NCBI RefSeq assembly: GCF_001488575.1 | Contig: NZ_LN831303.1 | Coordinates: 186,001-250,000 of the forward strand | Length of the DNA stretch: 64,000 nucleotides | Origin: Halobacterium hubeiense | GTDB taxonomy: Archaea > Halobacteriota > Halobacteria > Halobacteriales > Halobacteriaceae | Direction of reading: 5' to 3' | In this document: one piece after another, positions 1 to 10,059 of the stretch | Layout: every line of letters begins with the position of its first letter | Numbering within the stretch: the first letter of the stretch is position 1 | Program-made: the position numbers and the translations under genes | Notes under the pieces: model-generated | Databases searched by the model: none | What the model saw: only the letters and a program-made list of their open reading frames with translations | Told to the model about the DNA's origin: nothing

Positions 1-1
1 C

Positions 2-2926
2 GCTTCAACCGCACTAGCGTTCTGCTGTAACGCTCCTCGAGTTCATTCAATGCGCGGTAAAGGGTAGCTTCAACCGCACTAGCGTTCTGCTGTAACGCCA
101 CGACCGAGCCCCTTAGTCCTACCTTCGGAGAAGCTTCAACCGCACTAGCGTTCTGCTGTAACACGCCGATGGTTTCCGGCTTCGCAGGCAGGTACTTGCT
201 TCAACCGCACTAGCGTTCTGCTGTAACGGCTGATTATAGCCGGATGTTTTTAGTCGGTACAGGCTTCAACCGCACTAGCGTTCTGCTGTAACTGCGGTTC
301 TCCTGGGCGTCGCTCGACCGTAGCCATGCTTCAACCGCACTAGCGTTCTGCTGTAACCTTCGATTTCGTTTTCCCCATCGTCTGCCGTAACGCGCTTCAA
401 CCGCACTAGCGTTCTGCTGTAACACGCGCCGGACTGAGGACGGCGCGCATCATCGCGGCGCTTCAACCGCACTAGCGTTCTGCTGTAACACCGCCATCGA
501 GCCTGCCCTTGAGCGCGTATACCTCGCTTCAACCGCACTAGCGTTCTGCTGTAACGAGGCGAGGCAGTGGTTCTCGGACTTCAACCTCATCCCGCTTCAA
601 CCGCACTAGCGTTCTGCTGTAACCGCCGGACGTCCAGATCGCGCCGGATGGCGTCCTCCCGCTTCAACCGCACTAGCGTTCTGCTGTAACGCGATGGCCT
701 TCGAGACGGTCGGCCCCGACCTCCCGCTTCAACCGCACTAGCGTTCTGCTGTAACCGCGGACACGCCGCAATATACCTCCGACGTCATCGCTTCAACCGC
801 ACTAGCGTTCTGCTGTAACTCGACGCGCCCCAGCTCCGCGCGTCGGGCGAGGGCTACGCTTCAACCGCACTAGCGTTCTGCTGTAACAAGGGGTGTCCGC
901 GTATACGGTTAGGTAGAGGTTGCTTCAACCGCACTAGCGTTCTGCTGTAACGAGTTGCTGGTACTCCGATTTCACCTGTTGCTTCCGGCTTCAACCGCAC
1001 TAGCGTTCTGCTGTAACTACAGTCCGTTTCACCGATACCATTCACGTTCGACCGCTTCAACCGCACTAGCGTTCTGCTGTAACGACGTCGAGCAGCGCAT
1101 GAGCCAGCTCGGCGACGCGCTTCAACCGCACTAGCGTTCTGCTGTAACTGATTTGGGAACTCCAATACTCTGAGAGCGTTGGGTTGCTTCAACCGCACTA
1201 GCGTTCTGCTGTAACCTCTGGTAGAGCGCCGAGTGGATATTCGAGGAGTCGCTTCAACCGCACTAGCGTTCTGCTGTAACGCCCACGGAACTCAACACGC
1301 GTCCCACGCATCTCCTGCTTCAACCGCACTAGCGTTCTGCTGTAACAGGGGCCGCTGCGCGTGTCCAGCGGGCAGGTCCTGCTTCAACCGCACTAGCGTT
1401 CTGCTGTAACGAGTCTCCCTCCCACGCCTCGCGAGCCGCCCGGAGCGTCCCCGGGCCGCTTCAACCGCACTAGCGTTCTGCTGTAACCTCGCGGTCGACA
1501 TCGAGGACGGCGTGATTCCCGCTTCAACCGCACTAGCGTTCTGCTGTAACTACCCTCGTCAGTGTCCACAACACCCGACCAGCCGTTGCTTCAACCGCAC
1601 TAGCGTTCTGCTGTAACGTGGGCACGGTGACGTCGACGTCGCCCCGGCCGAACCGCTTCAACCGCACTAGCGTTCTGCTGTAACTTCGCCGCGACCCATT
1701 CGGCTTGTAGTAGGTCGCGGCTTCAACCGCACTAGCGTTCTGCTGTAACCGGGCGTCGTCTCCTACGCGCTCAGTCACACGGGCTTCAACCGCACTAGCG
1801 TTCTGCTGTAACAGTTCAAGCGACGGTTGCCCGGAGTCGTTCGGTTCCGTGCTTCAACCGCACTAGCGTTCTGCTGTAACGAGACGGTCTTCGTCACCGC
1901 GTCACCGCCCGCGCGCTGCTTCAACCGCACTAGCGTTCTGCTGTAACCACAACGACTCCCTCACGAACGCCAGCCTCGGATAGGCTTCAACCGCACTAGC
2001 GTTCTGCTGTAACTGCGGAGGCGTCCGCGTCGGATACCGCCAGCGTTGCTTCAACCGCACTAGCGTTCTGCTGTAACGCCAGCGAAACGGCTAGCCACTA
2101 CTGGACTGCCGTGCTTCAACCGCACTAGCGTTCTGCTGTAACGGCCGGCGAAGCCATCCTGATGCCGCCGAATCACGTCGCTTCAACCGCACTAGCGTTC
2201 TGCTGTAACGCGTGGATTCGGCGAGGTCCTCGTCGAGGATGTCGCTTCAACCGCACTAGCGTTCTGCTGTAACTCGAGTTCGTCGCCCGCGACGACGACG
2301 GCGACGAGCTTCAACCGCACTAGCGTTCTGCTGTAACAATCCCCACCGCTCTTCGAGTTCTTCGCGCGCCTCGCGCTTCAACCGCACTAGCGTTCTGCTG
2401 TAACTCCATGAACTCGTCGACGGCCTCGCTGTTGTTCGTGCTTCAACCGCACTAGCGTTCTGCTGTAACTACGCACGGTACATCAACCGGAACCGCGTTG
2501 AGCGGCTTCAACCGCACTAGCGTTCTGCTGTAACGTGTCCAGCGACTTCCGAATCTCCTTCGTCGTATCCTGCTTCAACCGCACTAGCGTTCTGCTGTAA
2601 CCCGCATCTGCCGCGTCGTCTCCGACATTCCCGGCGTGCTTCAACCGCACTAGCGTTCTGCTGTAACACACGCACTCGACGACCGCTTCCTCGGAGTGCG
2701 GCTGGCTTCAACCGCACTAGCGTTCTGCTGTAACTTCTCACACGTCTCTGCGACGTTCAAGCGTTGGCCGCTTCAACCGCACTAGCGTTCTGCTGTAACC
2801 ACCCAGTTCACTGGGTTGTCCGACCCGTCGCGGGCTTCAACCGCACTAGCGTTCTGCTGTAACCTCCAACAAACCACTATGGTGCGGGAGCGGGTAGCTT
2901 CAACCGCACTAGCGTTCTGCTGTAAC
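2..2926 (-). CRISPR. CRISPR array, 45 repeats / 44 spacers in view, type I-B-like
   Basis: A 30-bp repeat (on the + strand it begins GCTTCAACCGCACTAG and ends TGCTGTAAC) recurs 45 times with no mismatch that I could see, separated by unique spacers mostly 34-39 bp. Read on the minus strand the repeat ends GGTTGAAGC, like the 8-nt crRNA 5' handle of haloarchaeal type I-B repeats, so the array is transcribed leftward with its leader at the right-hand end. One spacer (1411-1457) is 47 bp, clearly longer than the rest. The array continues off the left edge, so the total number is unknown. No cas gene lies in the window; the machinery must be to the left or elsewhere in the genome. Confidence 0.98.
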
Positions 2927-3000
2927 CATGCCCGATTAGGGGCATTCAGCGGTGCTACAGCCCAGATATACTTCGGTGTTTCCGTCGACCCTCAATACTC
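2927..3000 (-). promoter_or_regulatory. CRISPR leader and promoter
   Basis: Inferred from repeat orientation. On the minus strand a TATA-like AGTATATC (2972-2965) lies about 40 nt upstream of the first repeat, giving a start about 15-20 nt before it. A small inverted repeat (GCCCgattaGGGGC, near 2931-2944) abuts the first repeat. The rest of the gap up to tnpB (to 3241) carries an orphan tnpB-type end. Confidence 0.6.
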
Positions 3001-3079
3001 CCTGAACCCCCGGGGGTCGATGAAGAATCGTCGTGTCTCCGCGTCGCTGGGAATACGCTCTCCCGAGTCAGTGTGGCCA

Positions 3080-3165
3080 GCGGGACGATGCTGTTCCGTG
3101 GCTAATCACTCGTAGTGGTACAGCGCGGAAACCCACCCCTTTAGGGGTGGGAGGAAGCGCGTACG
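3080..3165 (+). mobile_element. orphan tnpB-type 3' end (hairpin) beside the CRISPR leader
   Basis: The stretch holds the hairpin CCACCCCTTTAGGGGTGG (3136-3153), preceded by AGTGGTACAGCGCGGAA and followed by GGGAGGAAGCGCGTA. The same flanks occur on the minus strand at 48990-49080 around a different hairpin, which marks this as the right end of an IS1341-type element rather than part of the tnpB that follows. It may be a remnant guide-RNA scaffold. No transposase reading frame precedes it. Confidence 0.55.
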
Positions 3166-3241
3166 CTCCGTGTATCCAACCACCGACTACGGCAGGGCCG
3201 ACTCCCCAATACTTTTTAATCACCAAGATTACATATGATGT

Positions 3242-4500
<1,259 letters not shown>

Positions 4501-4617
4501 GAAGCCCCTGAGACGATATGCGTCCACTGCGGACAGGTTACTGAGTGAACATCCCCGGGTGAACGAATGTGGTGAGTGCTTGGAACCAATGCTGGTGTTT
4601 CGTTCCATAGTATCAGT

Positions 4618-4720
4618 TGTTGCAAATACGATTTCTGTATTTGCCGTGGACGGCACCACATGCCGTTCCACGCCTACTTACCCGGAAATTACTGAATAAA
4701 AAATTCCGTGTTTTCAACTA
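4618..4720 (+). repeat. dispersed ~105-bp repeat, copy 1
   Basis: Runs from GCAAATACGATTTCTGTATT through ACGCCTACTTAC to CGTGTTTTCAACTACTG. A second copy at 49151-49256 is about 80% identical by eye, and the last 30 bp recur at 42876-42908. It has no coding potential and looks like a decayed IS end or MITE. It lies between tnpB and the ECF operon; nothing else was recognised in 4500-4790. Confidence 0.6.
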
Positions 4721-4793
4721 CTGGTATGATAATCTGGGTGACTAGTATATAGGCGTATATGCTGGCATGGGCTCCTCAGAGCGTCAAATATAT

Positions 4794-4803
4794 CTATTAT
4801 AAT
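4794..4803 (+). promoter_or_regulatory. TATA box of the ECF transporter operon
   Basis: TATTATAATA in an AT-rich run about 40 nt before the ATG at 4841. This places transcription start near 4825, leaving a very short leader. No riboswitch fold (for example a TPP-type box) is visible. Confidence 0.5.
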
Positions 4804-4840
4804 ATTTCAAATATGGGTTTGGTCTGCGTTCGGGTGTAAC

Positions 4841-5695
4841 ATGAGTACACTGTCGGCTGACACAGAGAGTCGATTCTCGTTCGGGAAACAGGACATGATG
4901 GTGTTCATCCTCGTCATGTCCCTCACTGGATTACAGAACGCGTTTACGGAGATCATGCCCGAGTTCACCGTCGGGCCGCTCGAACTGGGCGTGGGCGGGT
5001 TCATCTTCATCCCAATCGTGCTGGTGTTGCTCTTCCGGACTTACTGGGCGGCACTCGCAGTTCCTGTCGGTGAAATCGTATTCGGTGAAATCCTGCTTGG
5101 CGAGTTCGATGGGCTTGGCGCCATGGAGGGACTCCTGCTCATCCCCGTCTGTTACTACTTCGCCGCGAAACTCCTCCAAGACCCGGAAAACACCACGCAA
5201 CTCGCCATCGTTGTCTTCCTCGCTGAAGCGCTCGAAGAGTTCGCCGCCACGTTCATCGACATCGGGAAAGTCTACATCGGCGTCGAAGAACTGGAAGCCG
5301 TACCCGGCCTCCCGGAGAGCATCATCGTGCTCGAAGGCGTCGACTTCCTCACCCAGATGCTCATCACGGGCGTCATCTTCGGCGTGATTCCCGCGCTGTA
5401 CCTCTACCCCAAGCTCCACGGCAAAGTCGAGCCGCTGCTCGGCATGGAGCCGTTTGAGGGCGAGCGCGGCGCATCGATGCTGCGCGGCTTCTCGCTGAAG
5501 GCGCTCGCAGCGGTGCTGGTCGCGTTCCCGATTGCGTTCGCCGCTGAGGCGGCCAGCGAAGTCGGCGGCGCCGTCAACGTTGTCTGGGAGCCGGAGTTCC
5601 TCGGCGTGTACGGCCAGAGCTACATCGTGGTCCCAATTGTGGCGTCCGCGGTCGTCGCCGCCGCAATCTGGTACCGAGCGACCAAGACGGCGTGA
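4841..5695 (+). CDS. ECF transporter substrate-binding (S) component, substrate unknown
   Basis: 284-residue membrane protein with about seven hydrophobic segments. It begins with a short polar N-terminus followed by MVFILVMSLTGLQNAFTEI, typical of ECF S components of the ECF/CbiMNQO importer class. It is immediately followed (4-bp gap) by the fused ATPase gene and then the T component, so it supplies substrate specificity to that importer. The sequence does not match an S family whose ligand I can name (biotin, thiamine, riboflavin, cobalt). Acidic stretches (EALEEFAATF, EELEAVPGLPE) lie in loops, as expected for a halophile. Function as S component is inferred from topology and operon position. 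Confidence 0.75.
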   Translation: MSTLSADTESRFSFGKQDMMVFILVMSLTGLQNAFTEIMPEFTVGPLELGVGGFIFIPIVLVLLFRTYWAALAVPVGEIVFGEILLGEFDGLGAMEGLLLIPVCYYFAAKLLQDPENTTQLAIVVFLAEALEEFAATFIDIGKVYIGVEELEAVPGLPESIIVLEGVDFLTQMLITGVIFGVIPALYLYPKLHGKVEPLLGMEPFEGERGASMLRGFSLKALAAVLVAFPIAFAAEAASEVGGAVNVVWEPEFLGVYGQSYIVVPIVASAVVAAAIWYRATKTA

Positions 5696-5699
5696 GCCG

Positions 5700-7430
5700 A
5701 TGTCTGCCTCCCACACCTCCCGCATCGACGTCGACGGACTGCAGTTCCAGTACCCCGGCACCGACGACGCTGTGCTGGCCGGCGCGGACCTGACCATCGA
5801 ACCCGGTGAGTTCGTCGCCGTTATCGGCGGGAACGGCTCCGGCAAGACGACACTGTGCAAGTCGTTCAACGGCATCATCCCGCACTTCTACGAGGGCGAC
5901 ATGCAGGGAACCGTGACCGTCGCCGGGCACGACGTCGCAGCGAGTTCCGTCGCGGAGCTCTCCCAGCACGTCGGCTACGTGTTCCAGGAGTTCGACAACC
6001 AACTCGTCAGCCCGACCGTCTTCGAGGAAGTCGCGTTCGCGCCGATGAACTACGGCCACGAGGACTACCGCGAACGCGTCCACCGCACCCTCGACCTGCT
6101 CGACCTGGACGGACTGGAGGACCGGTTCGTCTGGGAGCTGTCCGGCGGACAGAAACACCTCGTCGCACTGGCGGCGGCACTGTCACTGGACCCCGATATC
6201 CTCGTCGTCGACGAACCGGCGGCCCAACTGGACCCCGTCAACGCCCGCGAGACCTACGACCAACTCGCCGCGCTCAACGAGGATTACGGGAAGACCATCG
6301 TGACGATAGAGCACCAGACGGAGTTCGTCGCCGACTACTGTGACAGCGTAGTGCTCGTCGAGGACGGCGTCGTCAGCTGGAAGTTGCCCGTCGAATCGGC
6401 GCTCAACCAGCTCGACGCGTTGCGCGCCCAGAACGTCCATCCGCCACAGGTCACTCGCATCGCCGATCACATCTTCGACGACGAAAGCCAACTCCCGGTG
6501 ACGCTCGTGGATGGCGTCGACCGATTCACCGATTACGACTTTGACGGGGTTCGAACTGACGGCGCGGCGGAGCCGGCCTCCTCTGGGGAGCCAGTCGTCT
6601 CCTTCGACGATGTCTCACACTCCTACGACACGCTCCGAAGCGGGACGAAAGACGTTCTTGATGGCCTCTCCTTGGACGTGTACGCCGACGAGCGAGTGGT
6701 GCTAGTCGGTAGCAACGGCGCCGGCAAGTCCACGTTGATGCAACTGGTGACCGGTCTCGAGACCCCTGACAACGGGACGGTGACCGTTGACGGCACGGAT
6801 ACGACGGGCGTACTCCCCGAGCAGCTGGCCGAGGAGGTCGTCTACGTCAAGCAGAACCCCGAGGAGATGTTCATCGACGACAGCGTCCGGGCCGACGTTG
6901 CCCACTACCTCGACGACAGGGAGTACTCAAACGTCGAGCAGCGCGTCGACGACGTCATCGAATTCCTCGACCTGGAACCGCTCCAGGACCGGGATGGCAG
7001 GCTGCTCAGCGTCGGCCAACAGCGACGGGCGTCGCTGGCAATCGGGCTGGCGACCGACCCGTCGATTGTCCTGCTCGACGAGCCGACAGGGAGCCTCGAC
7101 CTTGCCAGCCGCGAGGAGGTCGGCCGCACGATCGACCGGGCCGGGGAACGCGTGGAAACGGTCGTAATTGCGACGCACGGCCTTGAACTCGCGGCGTCGT
7201 GGGCGACTCGCGTTGTTGTGCTCGACGACGGCGCCGTTATCGCTGATGGCCCGCCAGCGGAGGTGTTTGCCGACCTCGATGTGCTCGAACGGGCGAACCT
7301 CCGCCCGCCGCAGGTAGTCCGGCTTGGGCGAGAACTCGGTCTTCACCCGGCGCCACTGACCGTCAAGGCGTTCGCGGACCGATTCGACACGACCGGGTCG
7401 TCGACGGAGTCAACTGTGGGGGAGCAGTGA
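5700..7430 (+). CDS. ECF/cobalt-type ABC transporter ATPase, two fused nucleotide-binding domains
   Basis: 576 residues from ATG 5700, four bases after the S gene stop; a longer reading frame upstream overlaps the S gene and is not credible. First domain: Walker A GGNGSGKTT (about residues 43-51), signature LSGGQKHLVAL, Walker B ILVVDEP. Second domain: Walker A GSNGAGKST (about residue 340), signature LSVGQQRRASL (the second Gly of the canonical LSGGQ is Val), Walker B IVLLDEP. It is equivalent to EcfA and EcfA' in one chain and powers uptake through the T and S components. Its stop overlaps the T gene start, so the genes are translationally coupled. Confidence 0.93.
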   Translation: MSASHTSRIDVDGLQFQYPGTDDAVLAGADLTIEPGEFVAVIGGNGSGKTTLCKSFNGIIPHFYEGDMQGTVTVAGHDVAASSVAELSQHVGYVFQEFDNQLVSPTVFEEVAFAPMNYGHEDYRERVHRTLDLLDLDGLEDRFVWELSGGQKHLVALAAALSLDPDILVVDEPAAQLDPVNARETYDQLAALNEDYGKTIVTIEHQTEFVADYCDSVVLVEDGVVSWKLPVESALNQLDALRAQNVHPPQVTRIADHIFDDESQLPVTLVDGVDRFTDYDFDGVRTDGAAEPASSGEPVVSFDDVSHSYDTLRSGTKDVLDGLSLDVYADERVVLVGSNGAGKSTLMQLVTGLETPDNGTVTVDGTDTTGVLPEQLAEEVVYVKQNPEEMFIDDSVRADVAHYLDDREYSNVEQRVDDVIEFLDLEPLQDRDGRLLSVGQQRRASLAIGLATDPSIVLLDEPTGSLDLASREEVGRTIDRAGERVETVVIATHGLELAASWATRVVVLDDGAVIADGPPAEVFADLDVLERANLRPPQVVRLGRELGLHPAPLTVKAFADRFDTTGSSTESTVGEQ

Positions 7431-8239
7431 TGGCGGCGCTCGACGCACTCCGCGATGCGACGTCCGTTGAGGCAATCAAAGCCGACCTACTGCGCACGGC
7501 CTACGAGAATGAGGGTTCGTTCCTTCACCGCCTTGACCCTCGAGTGCTGTTGCTGTGGTACGTCGTCTTCCTGTTCGTGCCGTGGCTGTTCTACGACACC
7601 ACGGTCCTCCTCGGCCTCCTGGCGTTCGTGTCGGTGCTGGCGGTGCTGTCGCGGGTCAGTCTCTTCCTCGTCGGCCTAATGGCGTTCACTGTAGCGTCGA
7701 CGCTGGCGTCCTACGCCGCCGTCACCGTCTTCACGGGTGACCCTGTTGCGGCAGTCCGAGCGCTGGTCCCGTTCACGCTGAAGCTGACAATCATCTCCGT
7801 GTCGAGTCTCGCCGTGTTCTCAAGCATGGGGCCGAAGACGCTCGCCCAAGGGTTGCGGAGTCTCGGGATTCCACGCCAGTTCACGTTCCTCATCACGTAC
7901 GGCTACCGGATGCTGCCAGTGCTGTTCGAGGAGTACCACGACCTCGTGAACTCGTTTCGGTTACGGAGTTCCGCCCCCGAGTCACCCGGCTGGTTCCGCT
8001 GGCGGCACTACGCCTACCTGCTGAAGTTGTCGATGCGTGCGTTCTACCCGATGATTTTCAACGTCGCCAAGCGCAGTCGCGTCACCGTTGAGGCGATGGA
8101 AGCCCGCGGATTCTCGCACTCGTTGCACGACGAGGCGAGCACCGAACTTCGACTTGCGGACATGCAGATCCGCCCCGTCGACGTGGGGTTTTTCGCCGGC
8201 TCGCTCGCCGTCGTCGCCGCACTCGCACTGCTGGGGTGA
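7430..8239 (+). CDS. ECF transporter transmembrane (T) component, CbiQ/EcfT family
   Basis: 269 residues from ATG 7430 (a GTG at 7427 is one codon earlier); TGATG overlaps the ATPase stop. Five or six hydrophobic segments (LLWYVVFLFVPWLFY, LLGLLAFVSVLAVL, LTIISVSSLAVFSS and others). The coupling-helix motif EAMEARGF near residue 224 contains the Ala-Arg-Gly type sequence that docks into the ATPases, and FRLRSS earlier is the probable first coupling motif. It is the last gene of the importer trio. A 181-bp gap without an ORF follows. Confidence 0.9.
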   Translation: MAALDALRDATSVEAIKADLLRTAYENEGSFLHRLDPRVLLLWYVVFLFVPWLFYDTTVLLGLLAFVSVLAVLSRVSLFLVGLMAFTVASTLASYAAVTVFTGDPVAAVRALVPFTLKLTIISVSSLAVFSSMGPKTLAQGLRSLGIPRQFTFLITYGYRMLPVLFEEYHDLVNSFRLRSSAPESPGWFRWRHYAYLLKLSMRAFYPMIFNVAKRSRVTVEAMEARGFSHSLHDEASTELRLADMQIRPVDVGFFAGSLAVVAALALLG

Positions 8240-8420
8240 CCATTCTTTCGAGGACGTGAACGAGCACCGTCCCGACGTGGCGACTCTCGTGTTCGCTTGT
8301 CGATTATTTCGGCCACGGTCTGTGTGACTACCGGGTGGACTATTGCGGACTACATATGTAAGAAGTCGACTGTATAGGGCTCTTAGCGGTCTTTTTGGGG
8401 TGCCGGAGTGAGGGCGTTAT

Positions 8421-9167
8421 ATGAGTCTGGTCACGGGCGACACGCTGGAGTCGACGCTGTTGGAGACGATGATTCCGGGGCGCGCGAGGATTCCCGACAA
8501 CCCCGAACCGGGGAACTACGTCGTCGTCGACGTTGCACAGTTTTCGACGACGGTGCCGGAACTGTTCGCGAACGGGACCGAGTACATCTACATCACCGAG
8601 CAGCGCGGGAACGAACCGGCGTTCAAGTCCGAGCACCCGGACGCGAAAATCGGCGGCAGCTCCGGCCCGAACTACGAGGGCGAGGAAGGCTACGACTTCT
8701 TCAACTCGCCGAGTTTCGTGCAGGACATCGACGTCGATGGGCGACCGACGGCGATGACGTCGACGAACGGCGGGAACGCGGTTACGGACCTTCGTCTGGC
8801 CGGCGGTGACGACGTTGATGTCTACGTCGGCGGACTAACCAACGGGAAAGCAGTTGCCGACCATCTAGCAGATGACGACCGCGAGACGTACTTCGTCGCG
8901 GCGGGGTCGAAGGGAAAGCCGTCCCCGGAAGACCTCGTCGGCGCACTGTATATCGCCCGCCACCTGCATGGGAAGCCGCTGACGCCGGAGCAACGCGATG
9001 TCTACCAGGAGGTCGTCAAGTTCGGCAAGGGACCGAAGTACGAGGACAAGCCACAGGTCAAGCGCACGGACCTCTACGAGTACGCGCTGGACTTCGATAG
9101 CCGCGACGTAGTGCCGAAACTGAAGGGCCAGCGGCTCTTCGACGTCAGTGACGGGGCGGAGACCTGA
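8421..9167 (+). CDS. ComB-like 2-phosphosulfolactate phosphatase family protein
   Basis: 248 residues. Family hallmarks are VVVDVAQFSTTVPELFANG near the N-terminus and TSTNGGNAV in the middle. ComB removes phosphate from 2-phosphosulfolactate in coenzyme M synthesis, but haloarchaea are not known to make coenzyme M, so the substrate here is probably another phosphorylated hydroxy-acid. It starts 181 bp after the ECF T gene with its own short AT-rich upstream, and its stop overlaps the start of the PHP gene by one base. That implies a two-phosphatase operon possibly linked to the importer. Family assignment is good; substrate is unknown. Confidence 0.8.
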   Translation: MSLVTGDTLESTLLETMIPGRARIPDNPEPGNYVVVDVAQFSTTVPELFANGTEYIYITEQRGNEPAFKSEHPDAKIGGSSGPNYEGEEGYDFFNSPSFVQDIDVDGRPTAMTSTNGGNAVTDLRLAGGDDVDVYVGGLTNGKAVADHLADDDRETYFVAAGSKGKPSPEDLVGALYIARHLHGKPLTPEQRDVYQEVVKFGKGPKYEDKPQVKRTDLYEYALDFDSRDVVPKLKGQRLFDVSDGAET

Positions 9168-9955
9168 TGCAGACTGACGTCCACACGCACACCACTTACT
9201 CGGACGGGTCGCCCCTCGAGGAGATGATTACGGCGGCTGAAGACGCAGGTCTGAGTGCCTTGGGCCTGACCGATCACTGCATCGTCACTGACGACGAATT
9301 CGGCCGCCGTGCGAAGTACGATCTCGTGGAGACCTATCAGCAGCGCCGTGAGGACATCGACGCCGCCCGCGACGCGACCGACATTCGACTATACGACGCG
9401 GCCGAGGTGAGCTACGTCGAAGGAACCGAATCGGAGATTGCGGCCTTTTTGGAGACTGCGGACTTCGCGTACACGATTGGGAGCGTCCACTTTGCTGGCC
9501 AGTACAACTACACCAGCGCGACGCAGTACGCGGCCGCGGACGCACAACAATGCCGGGCCGCAGCCGAACGCTACTATGATGCAGTCGTTGCGCTCATCGA
9601 ATCTGAGCTGTTCGATGTCGTGGGGCATCTCGACCTTCCCGAACGAATTCCCGCGTTACGACGACACACCACGCGCGGGGATTACGAGCGTGTCGTGCGA
9701 GCGCTCACCGATTCCGAGACGATTCCCGAAGTGAATGCCGGCCGCGTCCACCGCTCACTCGGCCGCGTCCATCCAGACCCGGGGATGCTTGATCTGTTCA
9801 CCGAATACGGTATCCAGTTTGTGTTCGGGTCGGACAGTCACACGCCAGCCGAACTCGGCGAACGGGTTCCGGTCCTCCGAACACTAGCTGACACGCACGA
9901 CCTATCATCAGTTGCTGGTGAACTACGTGCCAGCCAGTCCCAACGGCTGCCGTAA
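9167..9955 (+). CDS. PHP-domain phosphoesterase (histidinol-phosphatase-like)
   Basis: 262 residues. The N-terminal metal motif DVHTHTTYSDGSP, LGLTDHC, then GSVHFAG, DVVGHLDL and FGSDSHTPAEL supply the His/Asp ligands of a trinuclear-metal PHP hydrolase. The stop of the ComB-like gene and this start share one base. A separate 28-codon piece of a paralogue of its C-terminus lies at 17644-17727. Acts on an unidentified phosphate ester, perhaps in series with the upstream phosphatase. Confidence 0.88.
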   Translation: MQTDVHTHTTYSDGSPLEEMITAAEDAGLSALGLTDHCIVTDDEFGRRAKYDLVETYQQRREDIDAARDATDIRLYDAAEVSYVEGTESEIAAFLETADFAYTIGSVHFAGQYNYTSATQYAAADAQQCRAAAERYYDAVVALIESELFDVVGHLDLPERIPALRRHTTRGDYERVVRALTDSETIPEVNAGRVHRSLGRVHPDPGMLDLFTEYGIQFVFGSDSHTPAELGERVPVLRTLADTHDLSSVAGELRASQSQRLP

Positions 9956-10059
9956 GTACAGCAACCGACTGAGTGGACAGCATCAGAATCTACGGTTTTG
10001 AAGGAGCGAAAGTCGGTCTTCGTCCTAACGTGCGTCCAGACTGTCCGTCCCAACTTACC

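Noticed and set aside
234-3115. Several ORFs with repeated YSRTLVRLK or LQQNASAVEA peptides
   Set aside because: They are translations of the CRISPR repeat in different frames, not genes.
4931-5878. 315-codon minus-strand ORF
   Set aside because: Antisense shadow of the ECF S gene and ATPase start; composition reflects GC-rich third positions and no family features are seen.
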